From the NCBI RefSeq assembly GCF_003675895.1, contig NZ_ML014753.1, positions 172,463 through 236,462 on the forward strand: a DNA stretch of 64,000 bases, written 5' to 3'. The notes below the pieces were generated by a model. It was not told the origin of the DNA. It was given only the letters and a program-made list of their open reading frames with translations, and made no database searches. Shown piece by piece: positions 28,775 through 38,338 of this stretch. The stretch comes from Parashewanella curva. GTDB lineage: Bacteria; Pseudomonadota; Gammaproteobacteria; Enterobacterales; Shewanellaceae. The position numbers and the translations under genes are program-made. Every line of letters begins with the position of its first letter. The first letter of the stretch is position 1.

Positions 28775-29881
28775 TTATTGCGACCTTACACTGAGATTTT
28801 CTTCCTCACTCGAAAAAGCAACGCCTTCATCGATAAGCTCCGGACAATCTCTTTTGACTTTTTTAGTCGCATAATCATAAGCTCTCTTTCCATTAGCATC
28901 ACAGATCGCTTTATCTGCGCCATTATTCAGTAACCACTTAACTACTTTAGGTTGGTTGCTCATAGCAGCTTGCGTGAGTATTGTGAATTTAAAATCTTCG
29001 CTACCAAATTTACCAAGCATATTAGATAGTAAAACGCCTCTGCTGTTCATGGCCTTCAACGCTCGAATATTCCCTGTATTGGCAGCTATCGCACCTAGCC
29101 TAAACTGCTTCGCAGCATCAAAGTTCACTAATGACATAGACGATTCAAGCATCATCTCAAAAATATCTTGCTTATAATGTTGTGATAAACATAGTTCCAT
29201 TGGGCTTGCCATATTAAGATTTTGTATCGTCATGTCGGCTCTGTGCTCAATCAACAGTTTTACACATCCCCAATGCTCTCTGAGCACTGCATGGTGTAAT
29301 GCAGTATTCCCCCTAATATTCGATTTATTTAAATCCGCTCCACCGTTTATCAATAATTCTAAGCATTTTCTCTCTCCAAAAGACGCAGCCCAAATAAGCG
29401 CACTCGATTTTTGATCATCAACAGCATCGACTTCTGCACCACTTTCTAGCAGCATACTGACAGTTCCTTTTTTGCCAAAAGCTGCCGAAATAATTAATGG
29501 GGTTCTGAAAAATTCATCCCACAACTCAATAGCACTGGGGTGTTTTCCACAAAATGCTTTAAGTTTTGTAGTTTCACCATGAGCAGCAAAACCTTTGACT
29601 TTCAGTAAGCTCTTTACTTGTTTTTCTATATTACGAACTGAAGCCCAGCGCTGTAGCTGACTCATTTTTACAACAGGCACTTCATTAGTTGGAGATTCAT
29701 TCAACGCTCTTACAGCACATCTCCATTTTTTATTTTTATCGCAGCCTAAAGTAACATCGTATTGATGCCCATCAATTACAGCTTTAACGGTATGCTCATC
29801 GTCGAAAAGGTAAGTGTCATTATCTACGAGTGCGTTCATTATTATTTCAGGGATTGATGAGACAGGAGAAGCGGTAGCCAT
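28775..29881 (-). CDS. Ankyrin-repeat protein, accessory
   Basis: 368 aa starting MATASPVSS. The N-terminal domain (1-120) has no assigned family. It includes VTLGCDKNKKWRCAVRAL, a beta-type segment reminiscent of LPVEIQFLHNKKLWHVRV in the ankyrin protein at 61503. Ankyrin repeats follow at about 125-157, 158-190, 191-223 and 224-256, with a fifth near 296-340 (GADKAICDANGKRAYDYA). There is no signal peptide. Such proteins bind other proteins, and many host-associated bacteria secrete them. It sits alone between the tRNA cluster and ychF. Confidence 0.8.
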   Translation of the reverse strand: MATASPVSSIPEIIMNALVDNDTYLFDDEHTVKAVIDGHQYDVTLGCDKNKKWRCAVRALNESPTNEVPVVKMSQLQRWASVRNIEKQVKSLLKVKGFAAHGETTKLKAFCGKHPSAIELWDEFFRTPLIISAAFGKKGTVSMLLESGAEVDAVDDQKSSALIWAASFGERKCLELLINGGADLNKSNIRGNTALHHAVLREHWGCVKLLIEHRADMTIQNLNMASPMELCLSQHYKQDIFEMMLESSMSLVNFDAAKQFRLGAIAANTGNIRALKAMNSRGVLLSNMLGKFGSEDFKFTILTQAAMSNQPKVVKWLLNNGADKAICDANGKRAYDYATKKVKRDCPELIDEGVAFSSEEENLSVRSQ

Positions 29882-29981
29882 GACATTACTCTTTTATCGT
29901 AAAGGATATTTAAAAGTAAAACCAAAAGCATAGATACTCAAAGAATATAGCTAGCTATTTAATAAGGTAATGAAATAAGAA

Positions 29982-30007
29982 AGAAAAAACGCCACAAACG
30001 TGGCGTT
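29982..30007 (-). terminator. Rho-independent terminator of pth-ychF
   Basis: On the minus strand, AACGCCAC/GTGGCGTT with a four-base loop leads into a run of T. It lies 25 bases past the ychF stop. Confidence 0.9.
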
Positions 30008-30031
30008 GAAAAGAAGTTTATCTCTGGAGGT

Positions 30032-31123
30032 TTATACATTAAATAAGAAGTGCATCACGTCGCCGTCTTTCACTTCATACGTTTTACCTTCAACACGAAG
30101 CCTTCCGGCTTCTTTAGCACCGTTTTCACCTTTGAATTCGATAAAGTCATTATAAGAAGTTACTTGGGCACGAATAAAACCACGCTCAAAGTCCGTATGA
30201 ATCACACCAGCAGCTTGTGGTGCCAATGCTCCAACAGGGACAGTCCAAGCGCGAACTTCTTTTACACCTGCGGTAAAGTAAGTGTGAAGGTTTAGAAGAG
30301 TGTAACCCGCATTAATTACACGATTAAGTCCCGGCTCTTCCAAACCAAGCTCAGATAAGAACTCTTCCTGCTCTTCAGCATCCATTTCTGCAAGCTCTGA
30401 TTCAATCGCAGCACAAACTGGAACAACTACCGCATTTTCAGATTCAGCAATCTTACGAACCGCATCCAAATGTGGGTTATTTTCAAAACCATCTTCAGCT
30501 ACATTGGCAATATACATGGTTGGTTTTAGCGTTAAGAAGTTTAGATAGCGAACTGCCGCCAACTCTTCTTTTTCTAGCTCAAGAGAACGCAACATATTGC
30601 ACTCATCCAGAACGGGACGCATTTTCTCTAAAACCGTTAGCTCGAATTTAGCGTCTTTATCACCGCCTTTCGCTTTTTTGGTTTGACGTAAAACCGCACG
30701 TTCAAGACTATCTAAGTCAGCTAATGCTAGCTCAGTATTGATAACTTCGATATCACGAGCTGGATCGACACCATCTGAAACGTGAACAATATTGTCATTC
30801 TCAAAGCAACGAACCACATGTCCAATTGCATCAGTCTCACGAATATTCGCTAAGAACTTATTACCTAGACCTTCGCCTTTTGAAGCCCCCGCAACCAAGC
30901 CTGCAATATCAACAAACTCCATAGTGGTAGGTAATACTTTTTCAGGGTTTACGATGTCAGCCAATGCATTAAGACGTGCATCAGGTACAGGAACCACCCC
31001 AGTATTAGGCTCAATAGTACAAAACGGAAAGTTTGCCGCTTCGATACCAGCTTGAGTCAATGCATTAAATAGTGTGGACTTGCCCACGTTAGGAAGGCCA
31101 ACAATGCCGCACTTAAATCCCAT
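30032..31123 (-). CDS. ychF: Redox-regulated ribosome-associated ATPase YchF
   Basis: 363-aa Obg-family P-loop protein that prefers ATP. Walker [10 protein letters not shown] at the N-terminus, G3 [17 protein letters not shown] and a TGS domain at the C-terminus (DVMHFLFNV end) are all present. It associates with ribosomes and affects the oxidative stress response. The gene is the second in a pth-ychF operon with an 18-base gap, the common proteobacterial order. ATG start. Confidence 0.95.
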   Translation of the reverse strand: MGFKCGIVGLPNVGKSTLFNALTQAGIEAANFPFCTIEPNTGVVPVPDARLNALADIVNPEKVLPTTMEFVDIAGLVAGASKGEGLGNKFLANIRETDAIGHVVRCFENDNIVHVSDGVDPARDIEVINTELALADLDSLERAVLRQTKKAKGGDKDAKFELTVLEKMRPVLDECNMLRSLELEKEELAAVRYLNFLTLKPTMYIANVAEDGFENNPHLDAVRKIAESENAVVVPVCAAIESELAEMDAEEQEEFLSELGLEEPGLNRVINAGYTLLNLHTYFTAGVKEVRAWTVPVGALAPQAAGVIHTDFERGFIRAQVTSYNDFIEFKGENGAKEAGRLRVEGKTYEVKDGDVMHFLFNV

Positions 31124-31141
31124 AATTAATTACCTTTAGCG

Positions 31142-31726
31142 TTATGCTTTAAACGAATGCAGTCTTTGCATGGCATTAGCCATGTCCTGCTTAAACAGTA
31201 TTTCAGTAGAACGAACCGCTTCATCAATAGCGGCGTCCATTAAAGTTTGATCGGTTGGGCTGGCTTTACTCAATACATAATTACTGACTAAGTTTTTATT
31301 GCCAGGATGGCCAATACCAATTCTAAGCCGATAAAAATTTTTGTTATTGGCAAGTCTAGCGATGATGTCTTTTAAACCATTATGACCACCGTGACCACCG
31401 CCTAACTTAAACTTTGCAATGCCGGGAGGCATATCTAACTCATCATGAGCCACTAATATTTGCTCAGGCGCAATTTTATAAAAATTTGCTAATGCGCCAA
31501 CCGACTTTCCACTTAGATTCATAAAAGTGGTAGGAATAAGCAAACGAACGTCCTTTCCATGTAAGGTGGTTCTGGCCGTTAAGCCAAAATATTTACTGTC
31601 CATGGCAAGGTTGGCTCCGGTTATTCTCGCTAACTCTCGAACATACCACTCCCCAGCATTATGGCGAGTGCGTTCATATTCAGTACCTGGATTTGCCAAA
31701 CCGACGATCAGTTTTATGTCGCTCAT
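31142..31726 (-). CDS. pth: Peptidyl-tRNA hydrolase
   Basis: 194 aa, recycles peptidyl-tRNA that drops off ribosomes. Catalytic His in RHNAGEW, Asn and Asp in FMNLSGKSV and [10 protein letters not shown], and [13 protein letters not shown] are intact. The ORF extends 30 bases further upstream, but the ATG at 31726 has AGG seven bases before it and gives the usual start [13 protein letters not shown]. The partner is ychF downstream. Confidence 0.95.
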   Translation of the reverse strand: MSDIKLIVGLANPGTEYERTRHNAGEWYVRELARITGANLAMDSKYFGLTARTTLHGKDVRLLIPTTFMNLSGKSVGALANFYKIAPEQILVAHDELDMPPGIAKFKLGGGHGGHNGLKDIIARLANNKNFYRLRIGIGHPGNKNLVSNYVLSKASPTDQTLMDAAIDEAVRSTEILFKQDMANAMQRLHSFKA

Positions 31727-31924
31727 TCTTTGCCTAATTCTTAGTGAAAGATTCAAAAACGGGGAATTTTACCACTGAGTGAGTGGCTTTTAAACTTTGT
31801 TTGTATTTGCTTCGCACTCTCAGCCTGAAACTACAAGGGAAATTATTTAGAATGAACAAAGTTTAACCACAAAAGCTTTTGATTTTGATATGATTATTTT
31901 TTATGAAGGTCACTTAAATAAACT

Positions 31925-32533
31925 ATGAAAATACTCATTATTGGTGCTACTGGCACTATAGGTCAAGCCATTGTCTCTGAATTAGAATCCAAACATCAAA
32001 TAATCAAAGCTTCTCGCTCTCAAGGCGATATTTTAATTGATCTTTCTTCCTCAGCTTCTATCAATTCTGCATTTGCAAAATTAACCAATCTCGATGCAGT
32101 AATCTGCGCAGCTGGGGCTGTTGCTTTTGCACCATTTAATGAAATGACTCGCGAACAATGGGATATTGGGATCAATAGTCGTTTAATGGGGCAGATTTAC
32201 TTAGTACAACAAGCCGCCAGAATACTAAATGATAATGGTAGCATTACGTTAACGACAGGTATTATTGCCGACCATTCCATTTCAACGGGGATTAGTGCAG
32301 CAACCTTAAGCGGTGCGATTCATCATTTTGTTCCTCATGTAGCGCTAGAGCTAACAAGAGGTATTAGAGTTAATTGCGTAAGTCCATCAGTACTCACTGA
32401 ATCGCTGGATACTTATGCTGATTACTTCCCTGGCTTTCAATCTATTTCAGCAAAAGAAGTTGCCCAATATTATGTCCGAGCAGTAGAAGGTGTTGAAACG
32501 GGGAAAGTGTTTAAAGCCTACAAGAATAACTAG
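31925..32533 (+). CDS. Short-chain dehydrogenase-like protein
   Basis: 202 aa. Rossmann N-terminus GATGTIGQAIVSEL binds NAD(P), and CAAGAV matches the NNAG region. The usual catalytic YxxxK is not seen: the expected position reads SAATLSGAIHHFV. Short SDRs of this type (about 200 aa) exist in many bacteria. Its stop TAG is at the TA-G junction with a solitary MITE-like end, so the C-terminus may have been altered by insertion. Substrate unknown. Confidence 0.75.
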   Translation: MKILIIGATGTIGQAIVSELESKHQIIKASRSQGDILIDLSSSASINSAFAKLTNLDAVICAAGAVAFAPFNEMTREQWDIGINSRLMGQIYLVQQAARILNDNGSITLTTGIIADHSISTGISAATLSGAIHHFVPHVALELTRGIRVNCVSPSVLTESLDTYADYFPGFQSISAKEVAQYYVRAVEGVETGKVFKAYKNN

Positions 32534-32550
32534 GGGGCGTTCCCAATTAA
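32533..32550. repeat. Solitary end of the MITE-like element
   Basis: GGGGCGTTCCCAATTAA preceded by TA matches the left end of the elements at 1256 and 5100 with small differences. No partner end is found within 2 kb. It is a remnant or a decayed insertion. Confidence 0.5.
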
Positions 32551-32798
32551 GCTAAACATAATATACTTGCGACCAGTTGAAGCATTCCGCAAAACGTGCA
32601 TTTGAGCCTTTCATATCTGGTCGCTATCCTTCTGATTACTTTTAGGCTGTTTTTAAACCCAAATATGTCTAAGAAACTGTGTTATAGAGAGTTATTTATG
32701 TTTAGCTGTTAGAACAATGATTAAACTTTATTTATCTTATTGAAACTCGCTGGATTCTCCATAGAATCACAATTTGGTTCTCCTTTTGGGCATGCTCT

Positions 32799-34013
32799 AT
32801 GGCTACAGCAAACGCTACACCTTCCATTCCGCTTCGCTCACGTTTTAATTTGAGCAGCAGTAGCTTCTCGCCGAATGAAATCGCTAAAATACAAAATGCG
32901 AGAGAACTAACTGATCTCGATGCTCATTTTACATCAAAGTGGCACAGATTCATTAATTGGGTCTGTGGGAGAGATAAATCTAAAGCTGCTATTGAGATAT
33001 TCCACATATCCCACTCAAGATCTGGAGCAGAGACAAGAAATCACTTGTCTAGACTAAAAGATTGTTTAACAGAAAATGTGCAAATAGACTACATTGCATA
33101 TCAAGTGTTATCGAAAAACTCTGCCGGGAAAGTGGTCAAGCAAAATACGACTGTAAACGTCAACATTGCATTTCCTAACTCACGTGCTAGAACGACTTCA
33201 TTATTGAAAAAACCAATAGTGTGGACTGTGAACCCACAAAGAGATTGCACTGAGTACACACCTTTGCTCCCAACTCAAAGCCAAGCACCCGCAGTATTAA
33301 GGAGCGTTAGTTCCGCTTCAAAAAGAAGTCATGAACAGCACCATAAAATCACACAAGCTTGGAAAAACTTCATGATCGGGAAGCAAAATGCTCCGGGAAG
33401 CACACTAAAGCTATCTAGCATTCAATCAATGAGACCTAATCAACTTGAGAACGGAAATAATTATTTTCATTTACTATTTCCAATATCTGAACCACATCGG
33501 GATTGCCCTAAAGCTCCTTTGCTTACACGAGAAATGGTTATTGAAATTCATACGAGTGATGCAATAAGAGAAAATATCAAGGTGAACCTTGATACAGCGC
33601 TTAAAACTTGGGGAATATCGCCAGCTACTACTGGTGAGTATTTTATTACTGATAGAGAGAAATTTAACCAAACTCTCAATACTAAGAGCCGGACACAAAG
33701 CCAAAAAAATGTGAGTTTGCTTTTACGCTTTTTAAACGAGTCTAAATTAAGCCATGTAGCTTCCTTAATTCATGGACTCTTAGAGCAAGAGTGTAACAAT
33801 ACACCTAGGAACATACAGCAACAATGGCAGCAAGCCATTACCGTAAAAAGAGCAGATTGGTTAGATGTAGAAATTGAAACCGAAGAAGTTCCTCAAACTT
33901 GTTCTTCGCAACTCGGCTCTGGAGAGCAGAAACTAACATCCCCCAAACCTGAAAGAAAAAGGAATCCGTTAACCTCTTTGTTTTTGAGCCCTATAACGGG
34001 AAGGCGCAACTAG
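32799..34013 (+). CDS. Unknown protein with effector-like N-terminal motif
   Basis: 404 aa starting MATANATPS. Residues 24-57 carry SP, I31, NA (33-34), then WHRFINW (48-54) and G57, with the same spacing as in the ORF at 1635. No family is recognised in the rest: two Ser/Thr-rich linkers (about 155-185 and the Pro-rich C-terminus) around a central part. The C-terminus is basic and Pro/Ser rich. There is no signal peptide or membrane segment. The 265 bases before it hold the solitary MITE end and its promoter region. A secreted-effector role is inferred only from the motif. Confidence 0.6.
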   Translation: MATANATPSIPLRSRFNLSSSSFSPNEIAKIQNARELTDLDAHFTSKWHRFINWVCGRDKSKAAIEIFHISHSRSGAETRNHLSRLKDCLTENVQIDYIAYQVLSKNSAGKVVKQNTTVNVNIAFPNSRARTTSLLKKPIVWTVNPQRDCTEYTPLLPTQSQAPAVLRSVSSASKRSHEQHHKITQAWKNFMIGKQNAPGSTLKLSSIQSMRPNQLENGNNYFHLLFPISEPHRDCPKAPLLTREMVIEIHTSDAIRENIKVNLDTALKTWGISPATTGEYFITDREKFNQTLNTKSRTQSQKNVSLLLRFLNESKLSHVASLIHGLLEQECNNTPRNIQQQWQQAITVKRADWLDVEIETEEVPQTCSSQLGSGEQKLTSPKPERKRNPLTSLFLSPITGRRN

Positions 34014-34026
34014 GGCGTGCCTCAGC

Positions 34027-35187
34027 TTACAAATCAAAGGCTGACTTAAGCCTTTTCAGATACTCAATATCTTTACTCAAGGTCTTCCCTTGAGCATCAG
34101 ATATTTTTGCTACAGGCTTCCCATTACACTTCACCATTTTCAGCACCATATTTAATGCTTGTTGGCCAACATCATTGGTTAACCAAGTACCTATACCAAA
34201 CTGGATATTAACTTGACCACAAAAGTGCTGATAAATTGCCAATGCCTTTTCAAAATTTAGACTATCACTGAACACGAAGGTCTTACTTATTGCATCAATA
34301 CCTAAACTCTCAAAGTGACTTAGAGCTAATTCACCCCACCAAATTGGATCACCTGAATCTTGTCTCAGGCCTTGAAAGGCTTCAGCGAGTTCAAGATCAA
34401 AATCACTCAAAAAAGCTTTCATGCTAATTGTATCCGTCAGTGCAATACCAAGCTTTCGAGGATATTCTTGCAGCCAGATTTTTAATGCCTGTTTCTGGCT
34501 ATCAGCCAAGTCGCCGGCTAAAGCCTGATGAGCTTGCAACCATTCATGCCCCATGGTGCCCGTTACGGGCAGGTTTAAGGACTTAGCCAACCACATATTG
34601 CTAGTGCCCGCTAAAACCTCTGGCATTTGGTACTGAATCGTCTGCAACAGTTGCTTATGCCAAACTTTACTATGGCGGCGACGAGTTCCGAAATCACTAA
34701 AACAAAAACCTGAAATTGAGTGTTTTTTTAGATCAACTAACTTGTCATTTAAGCGACTTTGGCCTTGTTCGATTACGTTTTTGCTTTGTGACTTCTCACC
34801 ATGTAATTCGCTGATGATAGCCAGTATGTATATTTCAAATAAAGTAGTTTCTAACCATCCACCTTTTACGCTAATACTCAATTGACCATTGGTAATCCCA
34901 ACATTTACCGTTTCAGGCTGCAAACGAAATTGGCCAAGCCACTCTAGGTAATCAGGGGCGAATATACCTAATTGACTTAACCATGAGGCTTCATCATCAC
35001 TCAATTTCAAGTTAGATAACGAATCTATTTGCAACCTCACATCATCTATCAACCATGATAAATCCACGTTTGAACGGCAATGAAATTTAGCCTCAATTTG
35101 CGTGTTGGGATAATGATGAAATATAGCTTGCTGCATGGTGAATTTATAAAAATCAGTGTCCAGCAAGGAAGTGATTATAGGCTTCAC
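34027..35187 (-). CDS. pncB: Nicotinate phosphoribosyltransferase
   Basis: 386 aa. Converts nicotinate and PRPP to nicotinate mononucleotide in NAD salvage. Conserved regions: DFYKFTMQQAIFHHYP near the start, FSDFGTRRRHS, TGTMGHEWLQAHQAL with the regulatory His, and DSLNFEKALAIYQHF in the PRPP region. Start is GTG at 35187 and overlaps the pncA stop by four bases, so pncA and pncB form a coupled operon that turns nicotinamide into NaMN. Confidence 0.93.
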   Translation of the reverse strand: MKPIITSLLDTDFYKFTMQQAIFHHYPNTQIEAKFHCRSNVDLSWLIDDVRLQIDSLSNLKLSDDEASWLSQLGIFAPDYLEWLGQFRLQPETVNVGITNGQLSISVKGGWLETTLFEIYILAIISELHGEKSQSKNVIEQGQSRLNDKLVDLKKHSISGFCFSDFGTRRRHSKVWHKQLLQTIQYQMPEVLAGTSNMWLAKSLNLPVTGTMGHEWLQAHQALAGDLADSQKQALKIWLQEYPRKLGIALTDTISMKAFLSDFDLELAEAFQGLRQDSGDPIWWGELALSHFESLGIDAISKTFVFSDSLNFEKALAIYQHFCGQVNIQFGIGTWLTNDVGQQALNMVLKMVKCNGKPVAKISDAQGKTLSKDIEYLKRLKSAFDL

Positions 35188-35843
35188 GATTCAGTTACCA
35201 TTAATTGATCACAACCATCGATAAACTTGATATTTTTGGTTTTCATTTGTTTAATTGCTTGTTCAATTGCTAGAGAGTCCAGTCCTTTGGTCGCCTTGAG
35301 GTTGACCACAACATCAAATCCAGCCCTTGACAACTGGAGCGCTGAAGTCATAACACAATGCTCTAACGCCAAGCCACCGACTAAAATGGTCTTTATCCCT
35401 TTGGCAGATAAATATTCGATGATTCCCGTACTTAAAGATTCCGTAAGATCGTGATAACAACATCCATAAGGATGAAGGTCTCGCTCAATGCCTTTCCAAA
35501 CAAAGTAATCGTATTCTTCAGGTTTTGGTAAGCCCTTGATAAGCTCACTACCAAAGGTTCCAACAATTGCATGTCGAGGCCAATGCAAGTCCACATTTTT
35601 GGCTGATACCGGAGTTAGAATTGGCTTTTCATCTGTAGTTTCCCATAGTGCATTTTTAGGATGCGCATCTTTAGATCCGACTCTTACATCTGCAAAGCTT
35701 GCCTGAAGATTCAATTCATCAACAATCAAGTGACCATCAGGAACGGGTAATTCATCAGGGCAAAGCGGAGTAAAACAATTCTGGGCATCGACATCTAACG
35801 AGGCAATCTGTGATCTATTGGGTAAACGCAGCGTGTTTGTCAT
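35184..35843 (-). CDS. pncA: Nicotinamidase
   Basis: 219-aa isochorismatase-fold amidohydrolase that releases ammonia from nicotinamide. The catalytic triad is Asp in SLDVDAQNCF, Lys in FVWKGIERDLHPY and Cys in GGLALEHCVMTSA. The metal site shows DAHP and HWPRHAIVGTFG. The gene is first in the operon with pncB, which uses its product. Together they give a two-step salvage route to NAD. Confidence 0.92.
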   Translation of the reverse strand: MTNTLRLPNRSQIASLDVDAQNCFTPLCPDELPVPDGHLIVDELNLQASFADVRVGSKDAHPKNALWETTDEKPILTPVSAKNVDLHWPRHAIVGTFGSELIKGLPKPEEYDYFVWKGIERDLHPYGCCYHDLTESLSTGIIEYLSAKGIKTILVGGLALEHCVMTSALQLSRAGFDVVVNLKATKGLDSLAIEQAIKQMKTKNIKFIDGCDQLMVTES

Positions 35844-35986
35844 AATTCGTGTATGTTTATGTTAGCTAGGGCAATAATGAAAAGGTTTTGTCTGTGCGTC
35901 AAGAAAAGCCTTTTTCTTGGAAAGTTTAAATTGAGTTACTTCAAAAATAGACTCACTTTATCAATTTGCTTTGCTTCGACTGGGCT

Positions 35987-36349
35987 TTAAAAGTTTTGAA
36001 CAATCACATAGCACCATGCAAGAAGACAAAGCAAAAGACTGATTAAAACGGCCAATGAACCTAAATCTTTTGCCAAACCAGAAAGTTCATGGTGCTCAAG
36101 TCCAACTCGATCAACCACGGCTTCAATTGCGGTATTTATTACTTCTGCAAACATCACAAACACGACACTAGAAATCAATAACAATTGTTCTGCAATTGAG
36201 CTGGAAATAATGAAGCTTACAGGGATAGAAATAAGTAACAACCACGCTTCTTGTTTAAATGCGGCTTCATTTTTTAGTAACCAAGTAAGCGCTCGATTAG
36301 AGTTTTTAAAAGCAGAAATTAAGCGTTTAAATCCACGTTGTTTTTCCAT
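35987..36349 (-). CDS. dgkA: Diacylglycerol kinase
   Basis: 120-aa membrane enzyme with three helices that phosphorylates diacylglycerol left by membrane-derived oligosaccharide and lipoprotein synthesis. ALTWLLKNEAAFKQE and EVINTAIEAVVDRVGLEHHELSG, split by helices, contain the catalytic Glu residues. AGGGA sits six bases before ATG. The gene stands alone. The 240-bp gap to the next ORF contains no feature I recognise. Confidence 0.94.
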   Translation of the reverse strand: MEKQRGFKRLISAFKNSNRALTWLLKNEAAFKQEAWLLLISIPVSFIISSSIAEQLLLISSVVFVMFAEVINTAIEAVVDRVGLEHHELSGLAKDLGSLAVLISLLLCLLAWCYVIVQNF

Positions 36350-36589
36350 ATAACGTCCCTAAAACATAGTCTTGTCGAAGAAAGTGAATATTAGCATAAC
36401 AACCTAAGAGTGAAAAAATGTGATAAAGAAATCCCTCCCAGCTTATTAATTTCATCACTTCTTCACCAAAAACTGAGCAGTTAGAAATATCATGCTCAAG
36501 CTCCAAAAGAGATTAAGCTTTATTTAGAATAGAGCTTTTCGATAACGTATAGACTATTTTTAAAGCATGTATATTTTAGCTTGATATTG

Positions 36590-38293
36590 ATGTTTCCTGA
36601 AATTGCCCGAGTAACTACTGCTTTATATTACGAAAAGAATAAGACTAGTAGATTGATTTCTACAGAAGCCCTTCGGATGCAAAATGAACACTTCTATATA
36701 TTCCATTTTGAAAAAAAGGTTACTGAATTTGAGTGGAGAGAATGGCTATCTGAGACATCCCCCAAATGCAGCAAGCATTCAGCCGCATCTGTATTCACTG
36801 ACTCAGTTCCTATGCCAGCCACCATTAACTCATTAATGGGAAATGAAAACCCAGCTTTGTGGCCCCCAGAAGATTTTATCAATAAACTGATCAGCCAAAC
36901 TGAAGGAGACATGGCTTGGGAATGCTCACAGGTTTATTTGGCTAACCTAAAGAGGGGGACGCCACTGCCAATGCTGGGGATTAAGCACACATGTGACATT
37001 ATGCTTGAGCAGTTAAATGAAGTTCTCGAGTTTGAAACAACAAAACCTAACGATAGAACTGGAATACAAAAGCTCATTACGCGAATTCAACAATTAGCTG
37101 TCAACAATTACCCATACGAAGAATCCATTCACATTTGTGCAATTTTTTCATGCGCAAAATTGGTGTATATGTGCAATGACCCACATAACCCAAAATGGTG
37201 TGATGAATTAGAGCAACTAGTCAGATCCGTAAATAAAGGTCAAACACCTTGCATAGAGAATACAACCATCTATGGCGGCTATTCTAATATCGAAATGAAG
37301 AAGAATGTGGATGAATTACTAACACTTCCTTGGCACGAACTGACCAGTCCTTTAGCAATGGATACCGACAATTTTGACTTACTATCTATTCACATAAGTG
37401 CGCTTACTGAAACGGGCAATACAGGAGGTATTTTTAGTGTCAATACGTTTTTGAAATCAGTAAAGGCTCATTTTACCGAAAAGGTGATTTTTATTAGTTT
37501 TTCACCGTTAAGTATGAAAAAACTGAATCTGTTTACTTTTCTGCCATTTGTTCCTATGGGCATGATAAAAAAAGTTCATGAATTTCATGATGGAGGACAC
37601 TATTCCCCCCCACAGATGCTATTTCACGATTGGCAACATGAAGGGTTGATACATTCAGAAAGCTCAAGCTTACTTATGCATCGAAAAACACAAGCATTTA
37701 TAGCTAAAAGCGAAAGATTGCTTCAGCCTGAATTTGATACTGTAAATAATCATTTCTTATTTTTTTCAGGTCATGAGTTTGAAGGAATTCAATTAGAATA
37801 TTTATCCAAGCATTCTGAACTATCCCCACACTTTATGAGTTGCGCTTACGCTGAATATATAACGCTTGCCAAACGGTTATGGTTAGATATTCCCGAAGAA
37901 GAAAAGCAGTTACTTGATTCTGATCTAATCATTCAATCTATGCTTTTATTTTCCATGCCTTTCAGCTCATCAACCTCTTTTGAACAACGAATTGTCTATG
38001 CAGAAAGGATGATGATATTAATAAAACAACGAATCCAGACTTTTGAGAAAATGTTGTCTTCTTACCCCTTAGATCAAATTAAACCACTAATACATAGATT
38101 GTTAACACAAGCCCCCTTTGAGGTTGAAAAAAGATTTGTCAGAGAAAGAAATGAAGCAATTTCTCTACTGGTCAATAAGCTAAAACCAAACTGTTGGTCT
38201 AGATTATCTATGCAAGACAAACTGCTATTGTGTGGGTTATTTCTTGAAAAGAATGTGGAAAGTGAACTCAATAAAGAACAAGTAATTCAGTAA
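36590..38293 (+). CDS. Large protein of unknown function with a His/Asp cluster
   Basis: 567 aa. The ORF also opens at an upstream TTG (36581); ATG at 36590 is preferred, but neither has a clear ribosome site. No family is recognised. Residues 330-355 hold eight His or Asp residues (H330, H333, D334, H337, H346, D347, H350, H355), in a pattern that could bind a metal, within HEFHDGGHYSPPQMLFHDWQ. The N-terminus has aromatic and charged strands; the C-terminal 150 aa look helical. There is no signal or membrane segment. It may belong to the accessory set. Confidence 0.55.
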   Translation: MFPEIARVTTALYYEKNKTSRLISTEALRMQNEHFYIFHFEKKVTEFEWREWLSETSPKCSKHSAASVFTDSVPMPATINSLMGNENPALWPPEDFINKLISQTEGDMAWECSQVYLANLKRGTPLPMLGIKHTCDIMLEQLNEVLEFETTKPNDRTGIQKLITRIQQLAVNNYPYEESIHICAIFSCAKLVYMCNDPHNPKWCDELEQLVRSVNKGQTPCIENTTIYGGYSNIEMKKNVDELLTLPWHELTSPLAMDTDNFDLLSIHISALTETGNTGGIFSVNTFLKSVKAHFTEKVIFISFSPLSMKKLNLFTFLPFVPMGMIKKVHEFHDGGHYSPPQMLFHDWQHEGLIHSESSSLLMHRKTQAFIAKSERLLQPEFDTVNNHFLFFSGHEFEGIQLEYLSKHSELSPHFMSCAYAEYITLAKRLWLDIPEEEKQLLDSDLIIQSMLLFSMPFSSSTSFEQRIVYAERMMILIKQRIQTFEKMLSSYPLDQIKPLIHRLLTQAPFEVEKRFVRERNEAISLLVNKLKPNCWSRLSMQDKLLLCGLFLEKNVESELNKEQVIQ

Positions 38294-38295
38294 AA

Positions 38296-38332
38296 AATAA
38301 GGCTCAACCTAATCATAGCGTTGAGCCTTATT
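38296..38332 (-). terminator. Rho-independent terminator between the unknown ORF and the RND operon
   Basis: Thirteen-bp stem AATAAGGCTCAAC/GTTGAGCCTTATT with an 11-base loop. The minus strand ends in a T-run, so it mainly serves the RND pump operon; it may also work for the plus-strand ORF. Confidence 0.88.
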
Positions 38333-38338
38333 CACGCT

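Noticed and set aside
32528-34023. Possible second MITE-like end after the 404-aa ORF (AACTAGGGCGTGCC)
   Set aside because: It is in the same orientation as the first end, is short and has mismatches; an opposite end would be needed.
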